Shown: one piece after another, positions 42,692 to 53,550 of the stretch
How the letters are laid out: each line of letters opens with the position of its first letter
How positions within the stretch are numbered: the stretch's first letter is position 1
Assembly (NCBI RefSeq): GCF_037975245.1
Contig: NC_092583.1
Coordinates: 9,834,764 to 9,898,763 of the forward strand
Direction: 5' to 3'
Length of the DNA: 64,000 bases
From: Apostichopus japonicus
Lineage: Eukaryota > Echinodermata > Holothuroidea > Aspidochirotida > Stichopodidae
Translations under genes and position numbers: made by a program
Notes under the pieces: generated by a model
Databases searched by the model: none
What the model saw: the letters and a program-made list of their open reading frames with translations, nothing else
What the model was told of the DNA's origin: nothing

Positions 42692-43557
42692 ACAGAGGGC
42701 GCTGTCATATCAGGTTTTTTATAATTCCGCAACACTTCACGAGTTTCATCCTCTCTGACTGCAGATCATAACGGTACCGTTGAGTTAATCACGAGTAATA
42801 TATATAAAGTTTCATTATGCAGATCATAACGGTACTGTTGAATTAAACACTAGTAGTATGTATACAGTGTCATTCCTAAGTAACTGGAGAAGAGATGATC
42901 TTCTGAAACATATTTTCCAAGTTGAATGTCAGACTAATTATTCATGCACCTAAACTCATGTTTCCTGAAGCACTATTCTTCATTCAGCAATTCTGAACAA
43001 GTAGAGACCTTAAACGGTCAATGACCTGTCTGGCGTGTTCCAGTGGTAGAGCGTCCATACAGTCAGAGGGGGCGGATGCCCCCCCCCCCCTGACGGACTC
43101 AAATGGACTGCTGGCGCTCTCTTCAGCTTTTTACCACCTTTTACTTATTCGCGAATATTGACTTTTTTATCGCGCTCTCAAATACCTATTGACATTTGTC
43201 ACATTTTGTTGGTGTAATTTTCTGACAAAGTGGCGATGACACCTATTTATTCTTCATTTATCTGCAAATTAGCAAGGCCCGAAAAAGGGTCATTTCCGGC
43301 GATTTAGAGAGTATCTTTATTCAAAAAATTTCTGCACGCTCCCCGCCAACCTGTGGTGGTGCTCCGCTTAAATAGTGTCGAAAGCGCCCTTACAGACCAT
43401 TCTCGCCCCCCCCCCCCCGGATCAATACCCCTTAGCTCCTCCACTTGTGTGTTCGCACCCTTGAGAGCGCTTTCACATGTTCATCTTACTTTGATGCAGA
43501 GATCTGTAAACAAGTACAGATTACGCACTTTAGGACCGACATGACAGCGCCCTCTGT
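42692..43557. mobile_element. TIR element with perfect 17-bp termini, 866 bp
   Basis: ACAGAGGGCGCTGTCAT at 42692-42708 is the exact reverse complement of 43541-43557. The interior contains a 58-bp tandem duplication (42761-42876, GCAGATCATAACGGTAC), a tRNA-like CCAGTGGTAGAGCG (43041), long C-runs (43080, 43407), and GGCGCTCTC/GAGAGCGC inverted blocks. No transposase was seen. The superfamily is undetermined because no clear target duplication is visible. Confidence 0.75.
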
Positions 43558-43689
43558 AGAAACTCTGGAGGGCAGTATTTAAAAATTAATCCAAAGGACT
43601 CTATACAAACATTGAACCTCCCCAGATAATTGTCAATTGTCATAGATGACAGATGCAAAGAGGAATCTGGAATTTTTCGGAGAGCAAGG

Positions 43690-43835
43690 TATCGTGGAGA
43701 TGACAACAGAGTACCAGAAAGGACCGGACACTAAGAGAGGACAGTGCAAAAAAGGTTAGCAACGAACTCTAGACACAGAAGAGTGAGAGTGCAATCGTTG
43801 TGAAAAGACAGGTCAACGAGGAATGAAATAAATCA
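43690..43835 (+). repeat. Dispersed repeat 'GGGCATTGACC', divergent copy
   Basis: Matches the 9238 and 26660 copies in order: CAGTGCAAAAAAGGTTAGC, CTCTAGACACAG, GTTGTGAAAAGACAGGTCAA then CGAGGAATGAA. Roughly 70% similar. Confidence 0.55.
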
Positions 43836-45028
43836 GAAAAAAAAGTTACGATGATCCTTCCTTTGGTTTAAATATATTTAGACTTGATTATTCAAGATCA
43901 AAACCACAGGGTTACATGGTACATTCCATATCAAACAGAATCACAAAGTTGGGTATGTACAACTCTACCAGCAAAACGCATCTTTTCCATACTAGCAGAT
44001 CTCCCAGGGGCTCTTCAACAAAAACAAAGATTTTTGGAAAGGTTGTAAATGAAGAAATAAAGGTTTTTAAAGACATCAAACATGAAAATAATGGTTTCTA
44101 AGGTCCAAAATGAAGTTAATTTGTAGCATACTCACCATCTATGCCCAGTTTTACATCATTTGCGGACCTTATTTAAAATACTTGACTTACATTAACTGTT
44201 GTTTGTGAGTATGTTATGTATCACTGCATGAATCATGCATGGCTGTCCACAAAAAAAACTTAATGGCCAATGGTTAGCATGACTGAATATTTCTACTCTA
44301 ATCTAAATCTTTAAAAAAAAACTTTTTTTAAACTTAAAATCAAAGTAATGGTTTTTTAAGGTTTTAAAGAGTGTTTTTTTTAAATAAAGAGCTGTTTTTT
44401 TGAAATAAAGGTTATTTTTAAAGGTTTTAATAGTTTCGCTGGGAGGTCTGTGCTAGTGATATGTTTCTAAGAATCCATTTGGCAAGGTACATTATTTACA
44501 GAGGGAGCGAGCACCATAATATAGTACGGACTCTCGAAAATGTCATGTATGTAAAAAACTTGGCAGAGGCCTAGCAATTAGCTTGGAAGACTTGGCTCAA
44601 ATATTAACAAACTAACATAAGAAAAGGGGGGAGTGGAAAAAAAAGTCAAATGGAGGTAAAATTAATAAACTTTCATGCTTAGACGATCCTAACACGGGTA
44701 ATTAAAGACAGTTCAGATCCACGCCACCGATTAAATTTAGTGATGTTTTTACTGATGAAAATATAAGATCGAACTCATTCTAAATGAACTTTTTGTCACC
44801 TTTCGAGAAATGAACTTTTCCCTGGCTTTGGGGGATTGACTGCCAACCTGCTAGTTGTCTATACATCCTCTGGTTGTAAATCATATTTTTATCAAATTTC
44901 TTCACAAAGCTGTTTCTTTTTACTGGAGGGGGGGGGCGCTATACTTGATATTAATGGTGAGATATATATTTGAGTTGGCAACACTCTGCCTTTAAGTTAA
45001 AAATGATTTTTTCTTTTTTTATCCAGGT
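43836..45028. other. No gene recognised
   Basis: AT-rich. A minus-strand donor-like ATG|GTGAGT at 44130 follows a short open SANDVKLGID reading but lacks a convincing acceptor. Confidence 0.35.
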
Positions 45029-45148
45029 GATAAGACTGTCCCTGCATGGCTGACTTTATATGAACTAGTAGTTTATGAGGAAACGAATGGGATGGAAGTC
45101 TGGTGTGGATATTGGGTCATTTCAAAAGATACAAACAAAAAATCATAG
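45029..45148 (+). CDS. Possible terminal exon, unrecognised
   Basis: A strong pyrimidine tract ending TTTTTTTATCCAG (to 45028) is followed by a frame DKTVPAWLTLYELVVYEETN, GMEVWCGYWVISKDTNKKS and a stop. The residues are well mixed, but at about 40 codons chance is not excluded. No poly(A) signal was identified and no family recognised. It is on the opposite strand to candidate exons A-D. Confidence 0.2.
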   Translation, partial: DKTVPAWLTLYELVVYEETNGMEVWCGYWVISKDTNKKS

Positions 45149-45744
45149 AAAACCATAACAAACTGCACAGCAAGATTCAATTATCTCCTTCAAATCAAGC
45201 TCCCTTGATCCTCCCTCCCCCTTGTTCCCTCCCCCCCCCCCTTGCACACCACTTCCCTTACCATTACTAGTCCCACCACCTGGCCACACCCAATCCCCAG
45301 TGACTAATGCAAATCAACTTTGCGTCATGAGTGAAAAATAAAATTACCTTAAGTAGACAAGAAGAGTCTAAAGAAACAACCAAACTCCCTGTTTTTGGTG
45401 TTTACAAACTATGTTCCTTTAAACTTGCTAACAGAATAGGCTCGCTAACTTTTCGAATGTTAGATTGGGACGGAAGAGGTGATGGGGCCTTGACCTGGTA
45501 GATGATGGCTTAATGACGCAATAATTATTTCTTTTCACCGACTCATACCTACTACCATCTGCAATTGACTAATATCGACTCTTACCGATGTCTGATAATT
45601 AATGTCCCAAAATTGTTTGATCACAACCACACTAGCAATACAAGGATAGTACAAAGTCTCCTTGTATTTATCAGCTAAGAGAACCAAACATTTGCCGTGA
45701 CATTCACCGGATGCAGTGTGATTTTAAGTGTGAATTATAAAACA

Positions 45745-46495
45745 CTTGTATGCAAAGTGGGCCGAGCCAGAACCATGCCTGTGTGGTTTTTACAAGACAC
45801 AGCAGTCAATTCAACAACACTTAATGCAAAGTGGGCGGAGCTTAGACCTTGCCTGTGTGATTTTAGGCGACACAGCAGTCAATTAAAAACAACTTGAATG
45901 CAAAGAGGGCGGAGCTAGGACCATACCTGTGTGATTTTACAAGACACAGCAGTCAATTCAACAACACTTAATGCAAAGTGGGTGGAGCTTAGACCTTGCC
46001 TGTGTGATTTTACGCGACACAGCAGTCAATTAAAAACAACTTGAATGCAAAGTGGGCGGGGCCAGGACCGTGCCTGTGTCATTTTACGCGACACAGCAGT
46101 CAATTAAAAACAACTTGAATGCAAAGTGGGCGGGACCAGGACCGTGCCTGTGTCATTTTACGCGACACAGCAGTCAATTAAAAACAACTTGAATGCAAAG
46201 TGGGCTGGGCCAGGACCGTGCCTGTGTCATTTTACGCGACACAGCAGTCAATTAAAAACAACTTGAATGCAAAGTGGGCGGCGGAGCTTGGACCTTGCCT
46301 GTGTGATTTTACGAGACACAGCAGTCAATGATAAAACACTTGAATGCAAAGTGGGTGGAGCTTGGACCTTGCCTGTGTGATTTTACGCGACACAGCAGTC
46401 AATTAAAAACAACTTGAATGCAAAGTGGGTGGAGCTAGGACCATCCCTGTGTGATTTCAAAGACACAGCAGTCAATTAAACAACACTTGGATGGA
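45745..46495. repeat. Minisatellite, 74-bp unit, about 10 copies
   Basis: The unit starts GCAAAGTGGGCGGAGCTAGG and includes ACCATGCCTGTGTGATTTTA, then CGCGACACAGCAGTCAATTA and AAAACAACTTGAAT. The period is exactly 74 where counted. Every unit carries a GC box (GGGCGGAGC/GGGCGGGGCC/GGGTGGAGC). The copies from about 46040 to 46260 are nearly identical, indicating recent local expansion. Confidence 0.97.
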
Positions 46496-49400
46496 GGATA
46501 GGGGGTGTTGTGTAAAAAGCTAACCTACGAAATATCCTTCAAATTTAGTTTTCCACCAAATCCGTTTTTCACTCAAGTTTTGACATTTAACGAAAACCTA
46601 CCCTCGGTGATGAAACTGTACCAAAGTGTTTCAAAGGTTCCTACAGAATACAGGAAATATCCTATCAAAGTCCCCCCCTCCCCCCTCCCATTGCCCACAT
46701 GCAAATACTAAACCCACATTTAGGGCAAATGAAAACCAGTTTACAATACATACTTTCATGATTTTGTTAACCATTTAATTTTTACAACACCCTACCCACC
46801 TTTTAACCTAATCTTTTTGGTTGGAATAGGTGTTTTTGCATAATTTCACCCAGATATGTCATATTCAAAAAAAAAGAATTGGATACCCCTAAGTTAACCA
46901 TATAGTAATATTCTTTGTCCCAAAAATTAAAACGTAACAGTCACAGTTTTTCATTTGCAAAATTGTTCAGGTTTACGTGTTTGATTGACTGAAGTTCTCA
47001 GATTATTTTTGTTGCAATTTCAACACTGTAATTTTAGTTCCAATTCAAAGATGAGTGACTGCTATAACAGTACCATTCAGCTTCTCACAATCCACCGAAT
47101 GCCAAATAAGCTATGCATACTGCTATCACAATATTTTGGCAATAATCTCATCAACAACAAAAAATAAGAAGAAAAAAAAAAGTTTTCCACTCAGAAATTT
47201 GATACAATGAAGGCTCTTTGTCAAAGCTTTCTTCTTCCCTTACCCCCAAACTTCCATCATTTCAATTTTTTTTTTCTTTCTTGTGTTTACTATGTTTGTA
47301 AGGAGGTAACTGACAGTTGAAATTGAAAATTTCCCTTTCCCAAAGTCATTCAAGTTCATTGCCACGTACAACATACAAGTCTTTGTCATTGACATCGGAG
47401 GAAATATTATACCTTTGATTACACAAGATTGAACTCTGCTCAGCAGAATCTCTTTGGTTATGCAAACTTGCCTGCCTGGATGGGACTGTTTGCTGCCTTG
47501 GCTAGATGACTCACTTCCTGGTTACAACAACAGATGAAGTATATATTTCTAGGAAGAAAGTAATTGCTACAGTAAACTGAAGCCATCAATTCACTTGTCT
47601 ACGCTTTCTTTTTTCCCCGTTCCTTTTCTTTTTAATATTTTGGTAGTATCAATTTGTTCTCCTACATGATTAAGATGGTGGAAAATGGAGATGCATTTTG
47701 TGTTGAGTCAATCACAAATTGAGGAACTGTATGATTAGAGAAAAGTATTCCATGTAAAGCTGTCAGAGCTGTAAACCCATTTATCAGCCTGGAGAGAAGA
47801 GACAAGCTTTTTTCTTGTTTTTTTTTGTTAGCCCTTCAAAACTGCATGCTTCCATCAGGGCTTGCAAATGGTAACAAAGGATGAGGGTGGTGAATTTAAA
47901 GAGAGTCAGAGAGGAGGAGGGTGGGGGATGCATGTTCAAGAATGTGATCAGTTTATAGGCTAGGGTAGATCGTGGTGATTTTTCTTCCTTTTCTCTCTCT
48001 TTACTGAGGTATTATGGGGGAAGGATGGGGGATGGGACGGGAGGGGAGGGAGGGAAGGGGAGGGGAGAGATTTTGCTTCAGCCCAATCAAACTTGCATGT
48101 CGTAATTTGAGAAAACATAAAATCTATGACTAGAATGTGACAAATATCAACCAAGGTTCAACAATATTGATCAAAATCGACTGAAAAGTTGTTTGATAAT
48201 TGCTGCTGGCATGGCTGACGGAATCTTTATGGACAATCTATTCTTTAATCTCTTGCTGTTTCAGACATCCATACACACGACTTGATACAATGTTGATCTT
48301 AGTATGTTCATAAAGAATTCATTGTTTTGCATCTCTAATGACCAAATTTTATGTTCCACTAACAACAAATATTTATATTTACAGTACTAGAGATCTGTCT
48401 CCCTATTTCTTTTGCTAACATGTAAACTTCACAATGTGGCATCACCAACACACTAACACACACACACACATACATCAAACATATGCGCATACAAAAACAC
48501 ATGAACACAAATACATAAACTACTTGAATTCTAAACGAAGTGGGGGAGAGACCAAAAATGTAACGGTACGCCGGCAGCCGATCATTCCTTTCCGACAACA
48601 ACAAAAAATACTTGGGCGAAACAAAGAAACAGTTGACTGCTGCGATATAATCATTTAGCCTATAACTTCATTCATTCCAGGCCTTGTTTACTTGTACGCG
48701 GCAGGGGAATTAATTTCTTTCTTTTGATGAAATCTCTCCGAAGGAGAGACACAAGACCTTTTAATGATGAAACTTGGACAACTGCCAGAAAGTTTCCCCA
48801 GTCCGAGCTTGGCATTCCGCCAAGGCTTGTGTCGGTGACACGACTAATACCCATGTTTGGAAAAACAATTGGACTGGGTGTGTGTGTATCTGAATCATGC
48901 AAGTTGTGCACATCGTAAACCACTTATTTCTCTCCTTTTGATTTTTAATAGAAACTTTACGAGAAGCCTCGTTTGATAATTTTGAATGTATCTTTTGTTT
49001 CATTAATTGCCTCTTCTCGATTGTTTCACTTTCAGTAACTCAAAAGAATTCACGGGGAGAGAAGAATGAAGAAAGAAAAAAACGTCAATATCCCTGAACC
49101 GGTGGAATTAAAGACTGGCTCTTTTGTTGTTAGATAGAGGAGAGAGAGAGACTTACAATTCACAAAACGCTCTCGTGCATACGTGTCGACTCCATTTCAT
49201 AAATGGGTCAATTTGGTTGGGTTACCATGGTAACCTGGTGAAAATTAGAGTCATCTTATGCAATCTATCTCCGAGGGAAGAGAAATCGTCGGTGTTCTAG
49301 TTTGTTCGAGAGACGGTCCAAACAAAAAAACGAGCCCTTGTTCCATTCGATTAATAAACAACGCCAGATTCAAGGAGAGACAAAGGAAATCGGTAAAAAC

Positions 49401-50420
49401 ATCAATTGGACATGCAAATCTTTTTTTTTCTTCTTTTTTCTTTTCGTCTTGGCATTGACAATTATTTACAGGCATCCTGTTGTGTGTGCCAATTATAAAA
49501 AAGGTTTATTTTCCAGATAAACACTGCAGGCTGCAAAAAGTTGGCTTAGAGGTAAGCAAATTTTGGAATAAATCGGCTCGTTTCTCTATTAATTTCTTGT
49601 CACCTTATAGGGCAGTTTACGACGAAGGATTACTTTACATGTGAGAATTGATGTTCCTTCAAAAGTCTTGAGGCATGGGGATGCACGGAAAGATATTCAT
49701 CAGTTTACGGACACGCGGGACATTCATTATGGGACTGACTGTAGACAATTTGCAAACCACATTATGTTTTGAGTTACTCTTTAATATCTTATTTCTCTTT
49801 CACAATGACTTTGACGCCATAAGATTCTTTTATACCTCGTCGACGAAGACACAAAATGAAGATGAGCTGCCAACTTTCCAAAAGAAAGGAAAAGAAACAA
49901 AGAGGGCAACTCTTTGAACTCAAGGTTATTATGCAACATTGGTACCTAAAAACACCCACCTCCCCCCCTCCCCCCCCCCAATGGACCTGTAACTAAAAGA
50001 AAGCAGCTGACATTTTTGGAAACGAACTTCCTATAAACAAAATTATATCTCTTTAAAGGAAACACAGATGTTTCACATCATAGTCTCTGCTCTGTATATT
50101 AAGTCTTACTTCCAAAAAACAAATACGGTCAACTTTTGGGAAAGTTGACCGGTTGTGCATTTCCTTTACGTAAAGTGGGTCTTCTCGGAAAGGGCACTTA
50201 GGTCTCATATTAGAAGTAGTAAAGAACGGTACTAACCAAACTTAATATAAAGTAACTGAAAGTTAAACATCATCACCACTTTAAGATATTTGCAGTTATG
50301 AAATAAACAGAGTTTTGAACTTAGTTATTAAACATAGATAGAAAACATTCATATTTTACATAGAAATTAAGCCTGACGAGACATCACATATGACTAAAAG
50401 GTTTGCCCCCTACACTATAA
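46496..50420. other. No firm gene recognised
   Basis: Includes G-rich 48010-48070, (CA)n at 48460-48475, and a minus-strand stretch (48870-49037) with a pyrimidine-rich acceptor and a charged open reading (ESETIEKRQLMKQKIH) but no clear donor. C-rich 49958-49980. Confidence 0.35.
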
Positions 50421-50423
50421 CTT

Positions 50424-50852
50424 TGATGTGTCCTAATTTTGATAAAAATTGATTTGTCTTAATTTTGATTAAAAAGGGTTTTTGTGTCTTAAGTTTGACT
50501 GAAACTGATAGGCATCTTAAATTTGATTAAACCTGATTTTGCGTCATAATTTTCATTAAAAGTGATTTGTGTCTTAATTTTGATTAAACTAATTTGCATC
50601 TTAATTTTGATTAAAACTGATTTGTGCTTTAATTTTGATTCAAACTAATTTGTATCTTAATTTTGATTAAAGCTAATTGGTATCTTAATTTTGATTAAAA
50701 CTGATTTGTGTCTTAATTTTGATTAAAAATGATTTGTGTCCTAATTTTGATTAAAACTAATTTGTATTTTAATTTTGATTAAAACTGATTTGTGTCCTAA
50801 TTTTGATTAAAACTGATTTGTGTCTTAACTTTTGATTTAAACTAATTTGTAT
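50424..50852. repeat. Minisatellite, 28-bp unit, about 15 copies
   Basis: Unit GTGTCTTAATTTTGATTAAA ACTGATTT with variants GTATCTTAA and CTAATTT. The core TTAATTTTGATTAAA is close to palindromic. Confidence 0.97.
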
Positions 50853-51254
50853 CACTTATGTGTAAAAGGAGCAGAAGTGACTGTTCATTCAGCTACTTTC
50901 TTCAGAAATAAAACATCGAAAAATCAAAGTGATAAAAAGTTTTTATCCAACCAAAAGACAACTTTGAGAAGTTTTAAACCAACTGCATGATTGCACAAAC
51001 CCATCAATGCCACAGAGCTCAACTATATTGTTAGAATTTGTTATTAGTTTGTTGACATTATGTCACAAAATATTTCTAGCAAAATTTTGCCCAAAACAAC
51101 CTGAAAATTTTCAAAAACGAATGTATTTGCTGGTTATAGAAAGGGGGCTACAAATAGGTTCATATCTCATGTAATTTCCTACAAATTATCACAAACTAGT
51201 TCAACCAGCAATATTTCATAATTTTGGTAAAATTGTCAATGCTATGACCATATT

Positions 51255-51440
51255 AAAATCAATGAATGTTTTTTAAGTTGAATGACATGTCAAATATAAG
51301 TAACTTATTGAAAGAGATAAAGTAGCAATGAATGTGTTACAAGTTGAATGACATGTCAAATATAAGTAACATATTGAAAGAGATAAAGTAACAATGAATG
51401 TGTTACAAGTTTAATGACATGTCAAATATAAGCCACATAT
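51255..51440. repeat. Tandem repeat, about 63-64 bp, 3 copies
   Basis: AAGTTGAATGACATGTCAAA TATAAGTAAC recurs near 51277, 51340 and 51403, with TATTGAAAGAGATAAAGTA between. Confidence 0.92.
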
Positions 51441-52686
51441 TGAAGTGCAAAACTACAGTCAAGTCAAGGGCATTGCTCTTGTGAGTGTTGATAATGCGAG
51501 TGTTTCAATACACCGCAGGTATCCAAAACACTCTCTGTTATTGGGTTCACAACAAGAACCTACATAGATCCTGATTAGTAATTTTAAATATTTTATATAT
51601 ATATATAAGATATATTTTTTATTAAATTATTTCATTCTGACATTGTAACCTCTCTAGCTAGATTTACTGGCAATGAGCCCAGCACACTTAATATATTTGA
51701 GGCCAAAAAATGTGTTCAATAGGAGGACAAATGACTCTTGACAAGTCTCATGACAAACATCCTAATCAAGACAGCTAAATGAGCTAATATGGAAAGAAAA
51801 GTGTGTGTGTGTGGAAAACAGGTGGGGGGGGGGAGGGGGAGGTTGAGATAATGAACCTGCAAAAATCTGCAAAAATCATTATTTTTCCACTTCATGTACA
51901 AACTTCAAGATGCCCTTTTAATGCATTTGGAAATGACACAGATTGACCGGAGTAGCTACCTTCCACACTTATGAACCACAGTGGAGATTGAAAGGTTTTA
52001 CACAATTTTACTGTGTTGGTAATCACTTGAAGAGATTCAGTTCTACTGAGTTAACTTAGCTGGATTCAAACTAATTTCATGTAAAAATAAAATGTTACCA
52101 TGCCCATGACACTGTTTACAACTACTTATGCATACCTTTCTTTGGCAAATATTATCTCAGTTATGAAAAATACAAATACAAAAACAACCTAACCTGTCAT
52201 TAAAACTACTTTAGTCCTTACCAAAGCAGAAACTGATTCTTGTTTGAAAAGAAGGTCTCAACTGAGCATGCAACAAAACTTGTTATTTAGAAATTCCTTT
52301 TGTCATTTAATAATGAATTTTACTGAGTCAAAACTCTAGATTTTTAAGTTCCAATTTGTAAATTATACAATCACACATTTCCCCCCCCCCCCCCCCAAGA
52401 GTTTGATCATTTTTTACTGTGGTGTTTGAGTTTTATATCTGTTTCAACAGGGCCCTGAAATCACTGCATATGCTGGTATTACTGTACCTGTAGGCAATTC
52501 CAAAGCTTTCTTACCAAACAATATATGTGATGCTTTACAAAGTTTGTCCCCTAGGAATTAAACCAGTATAATTTTAATTTGAACTGCATATTTATAAGAT
52601 CTTTGGATATTTTGTGAGACGTTACTTCATGCATTAATTAGACAAGACAATGTGCAAGTGCGACCATCCCATCTCTTATGGCAAGC
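51441..52686. other. No gene recognised
   Basis: TA tract at 51590-51612, G-run at 51824-51842, C16 at 52381-52396. A minus-strand donor GTGGAAG|GTAGCT near 51958 follows an open CKTFQSPLWFISVE reading with a weak acceptor. Confidence 0.35.
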
Positions 52687-53009
52687 CACATGTGCAATAA
52701 TTCGATAAACCGAGTTTATCGCCGTTAAACTCTGTTTTTCGATCGATAAACTGAGTTTATCGACTGGATAACCATGTTTTTTGCGATAAACTGAGTTTAT
52801 GGAGCGAAAAGCAGAGTTGTTAAAAAAGTGAGGTCTCTAAATTGATAATCTAAGTTTTTCAAGTAGATAAACTCAGTTTATCAGATTTTCTTGAGGAACT
52901 ATGCTTTTCGATCGGATAACATAGTTCCAAATTGATAAACTCAGTTTATCGATCGAAAAACAGAGTACAACGGTGATAAAACTTGGTTTATCGAATTATT
53001 GCACATATG
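52687..53009. mobile_element. Palindrome-rich foldback element
   Basis: Terminal inverted repeats GTGCAATAATTCGATAAACC (52692-52711) and its exact complement (52985-53004) bound about 320 bp. Inside, the near-palindrome GATAAACTGAGTTTATC, or its CTCAG form, occurs six times (52704, 52745, 52785, 52866, 52934, 52975), three of them spaced 40-41 bp apart. GGAACTATG/CATAGTTCC (52904-52935) and TTTTTCGATCG/CGATCGAAAAA form further stems. Non-coding. The transcript or single strand would fold into a multi-hairpin structure. Confidence 0.88.
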
Positions 53010-53082
53010 GCATGCCATAAACTCTGCCATCTGTCTGCTGTACAACTGCTGTACAATTAAGCAGAGAGTGAGGTATATCTAT

Positions 53083-53550
53083 GGTACCATGCCAAAAGTA
53101 GGAAGCTGCGGAGGCTGCATCCTCCTGCATCCAGGCAAGCTATTCAAACGCTCTGCTGTGCTAAAGTTTCACAGACTAAGAGGTTGGCGAGATACTCCCT
53201 GTTCTTTTGATAAATATTGATTCATCCCAGCTGAACAGCATCTGTCAATTGTTGCAGCTTTTTTGTTATTGAGCATTTCCAAAGATGTCAGTAAAATTGT
53301 CCTATCAAACACAAGAAAATCTGGGGAGTGGACATGGCTAGATTCAAGGATAGAAATTCTAAATAGTGTCAAAGAGCAAAGAGGTGGCAGCGGCAAAATT
53401 CCTTCCAAGCAAGGCTGAATGAATTTCAAACGATAGAGATTTAATACTTTAAAGACCTTGCCGTGCCCTATTGTGTAAACTGCAGTAGAAGATAATGTTC
53501 CAAGCAATTTAGCTGCAGCCCCCTCAGCATCATACTTTTGGCACAGTGCC
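53083..53550 (+). mobile_element. GCAGCC-TIR family, full-length copy (468 bp)
   Basis: Left end GGTACCATGCCAAAAGTAGG, continuing AAGCTGCGGAGGCTGCA; right end (reverse complement) GGCACTGTGCCAAAAGTATG, continuing ATGCTGAGGGGGCTGCA. This gives clear TIRs of about 37 bp and defines the family whose partial copies lie at 7056, 9840, 33149 and 57640. A minus-strand ORF of 129 codons through the element shows no transposase motif and is not shared by the other copies. Target duplication unresolved. Confidence 0.85.

Noticed and set aside
44126-44165. Minus-strand exon ending ATG|GTGAGT with SANDVKLGID
   Set aside because: The donor is good, but there is no pyrimidine-rich acceptor and the frame is only about ten codons.
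48870-49037. Minus-strand exon reading ESETIEKRQLMKQKIH
   Set aside because: The acceptor is reasonable, but no donor is found and the lysine-rich reading is typical of AT-rich chance frames.
49251-49475. Minus-strand reading MEQGLVFLFGPSLEQTR resembling ionotropic glutamate receptor N-terminal domains
   Set aside because: The GP-S resemblance is short, there is no 3' splice site before it, and the following residues do not match.
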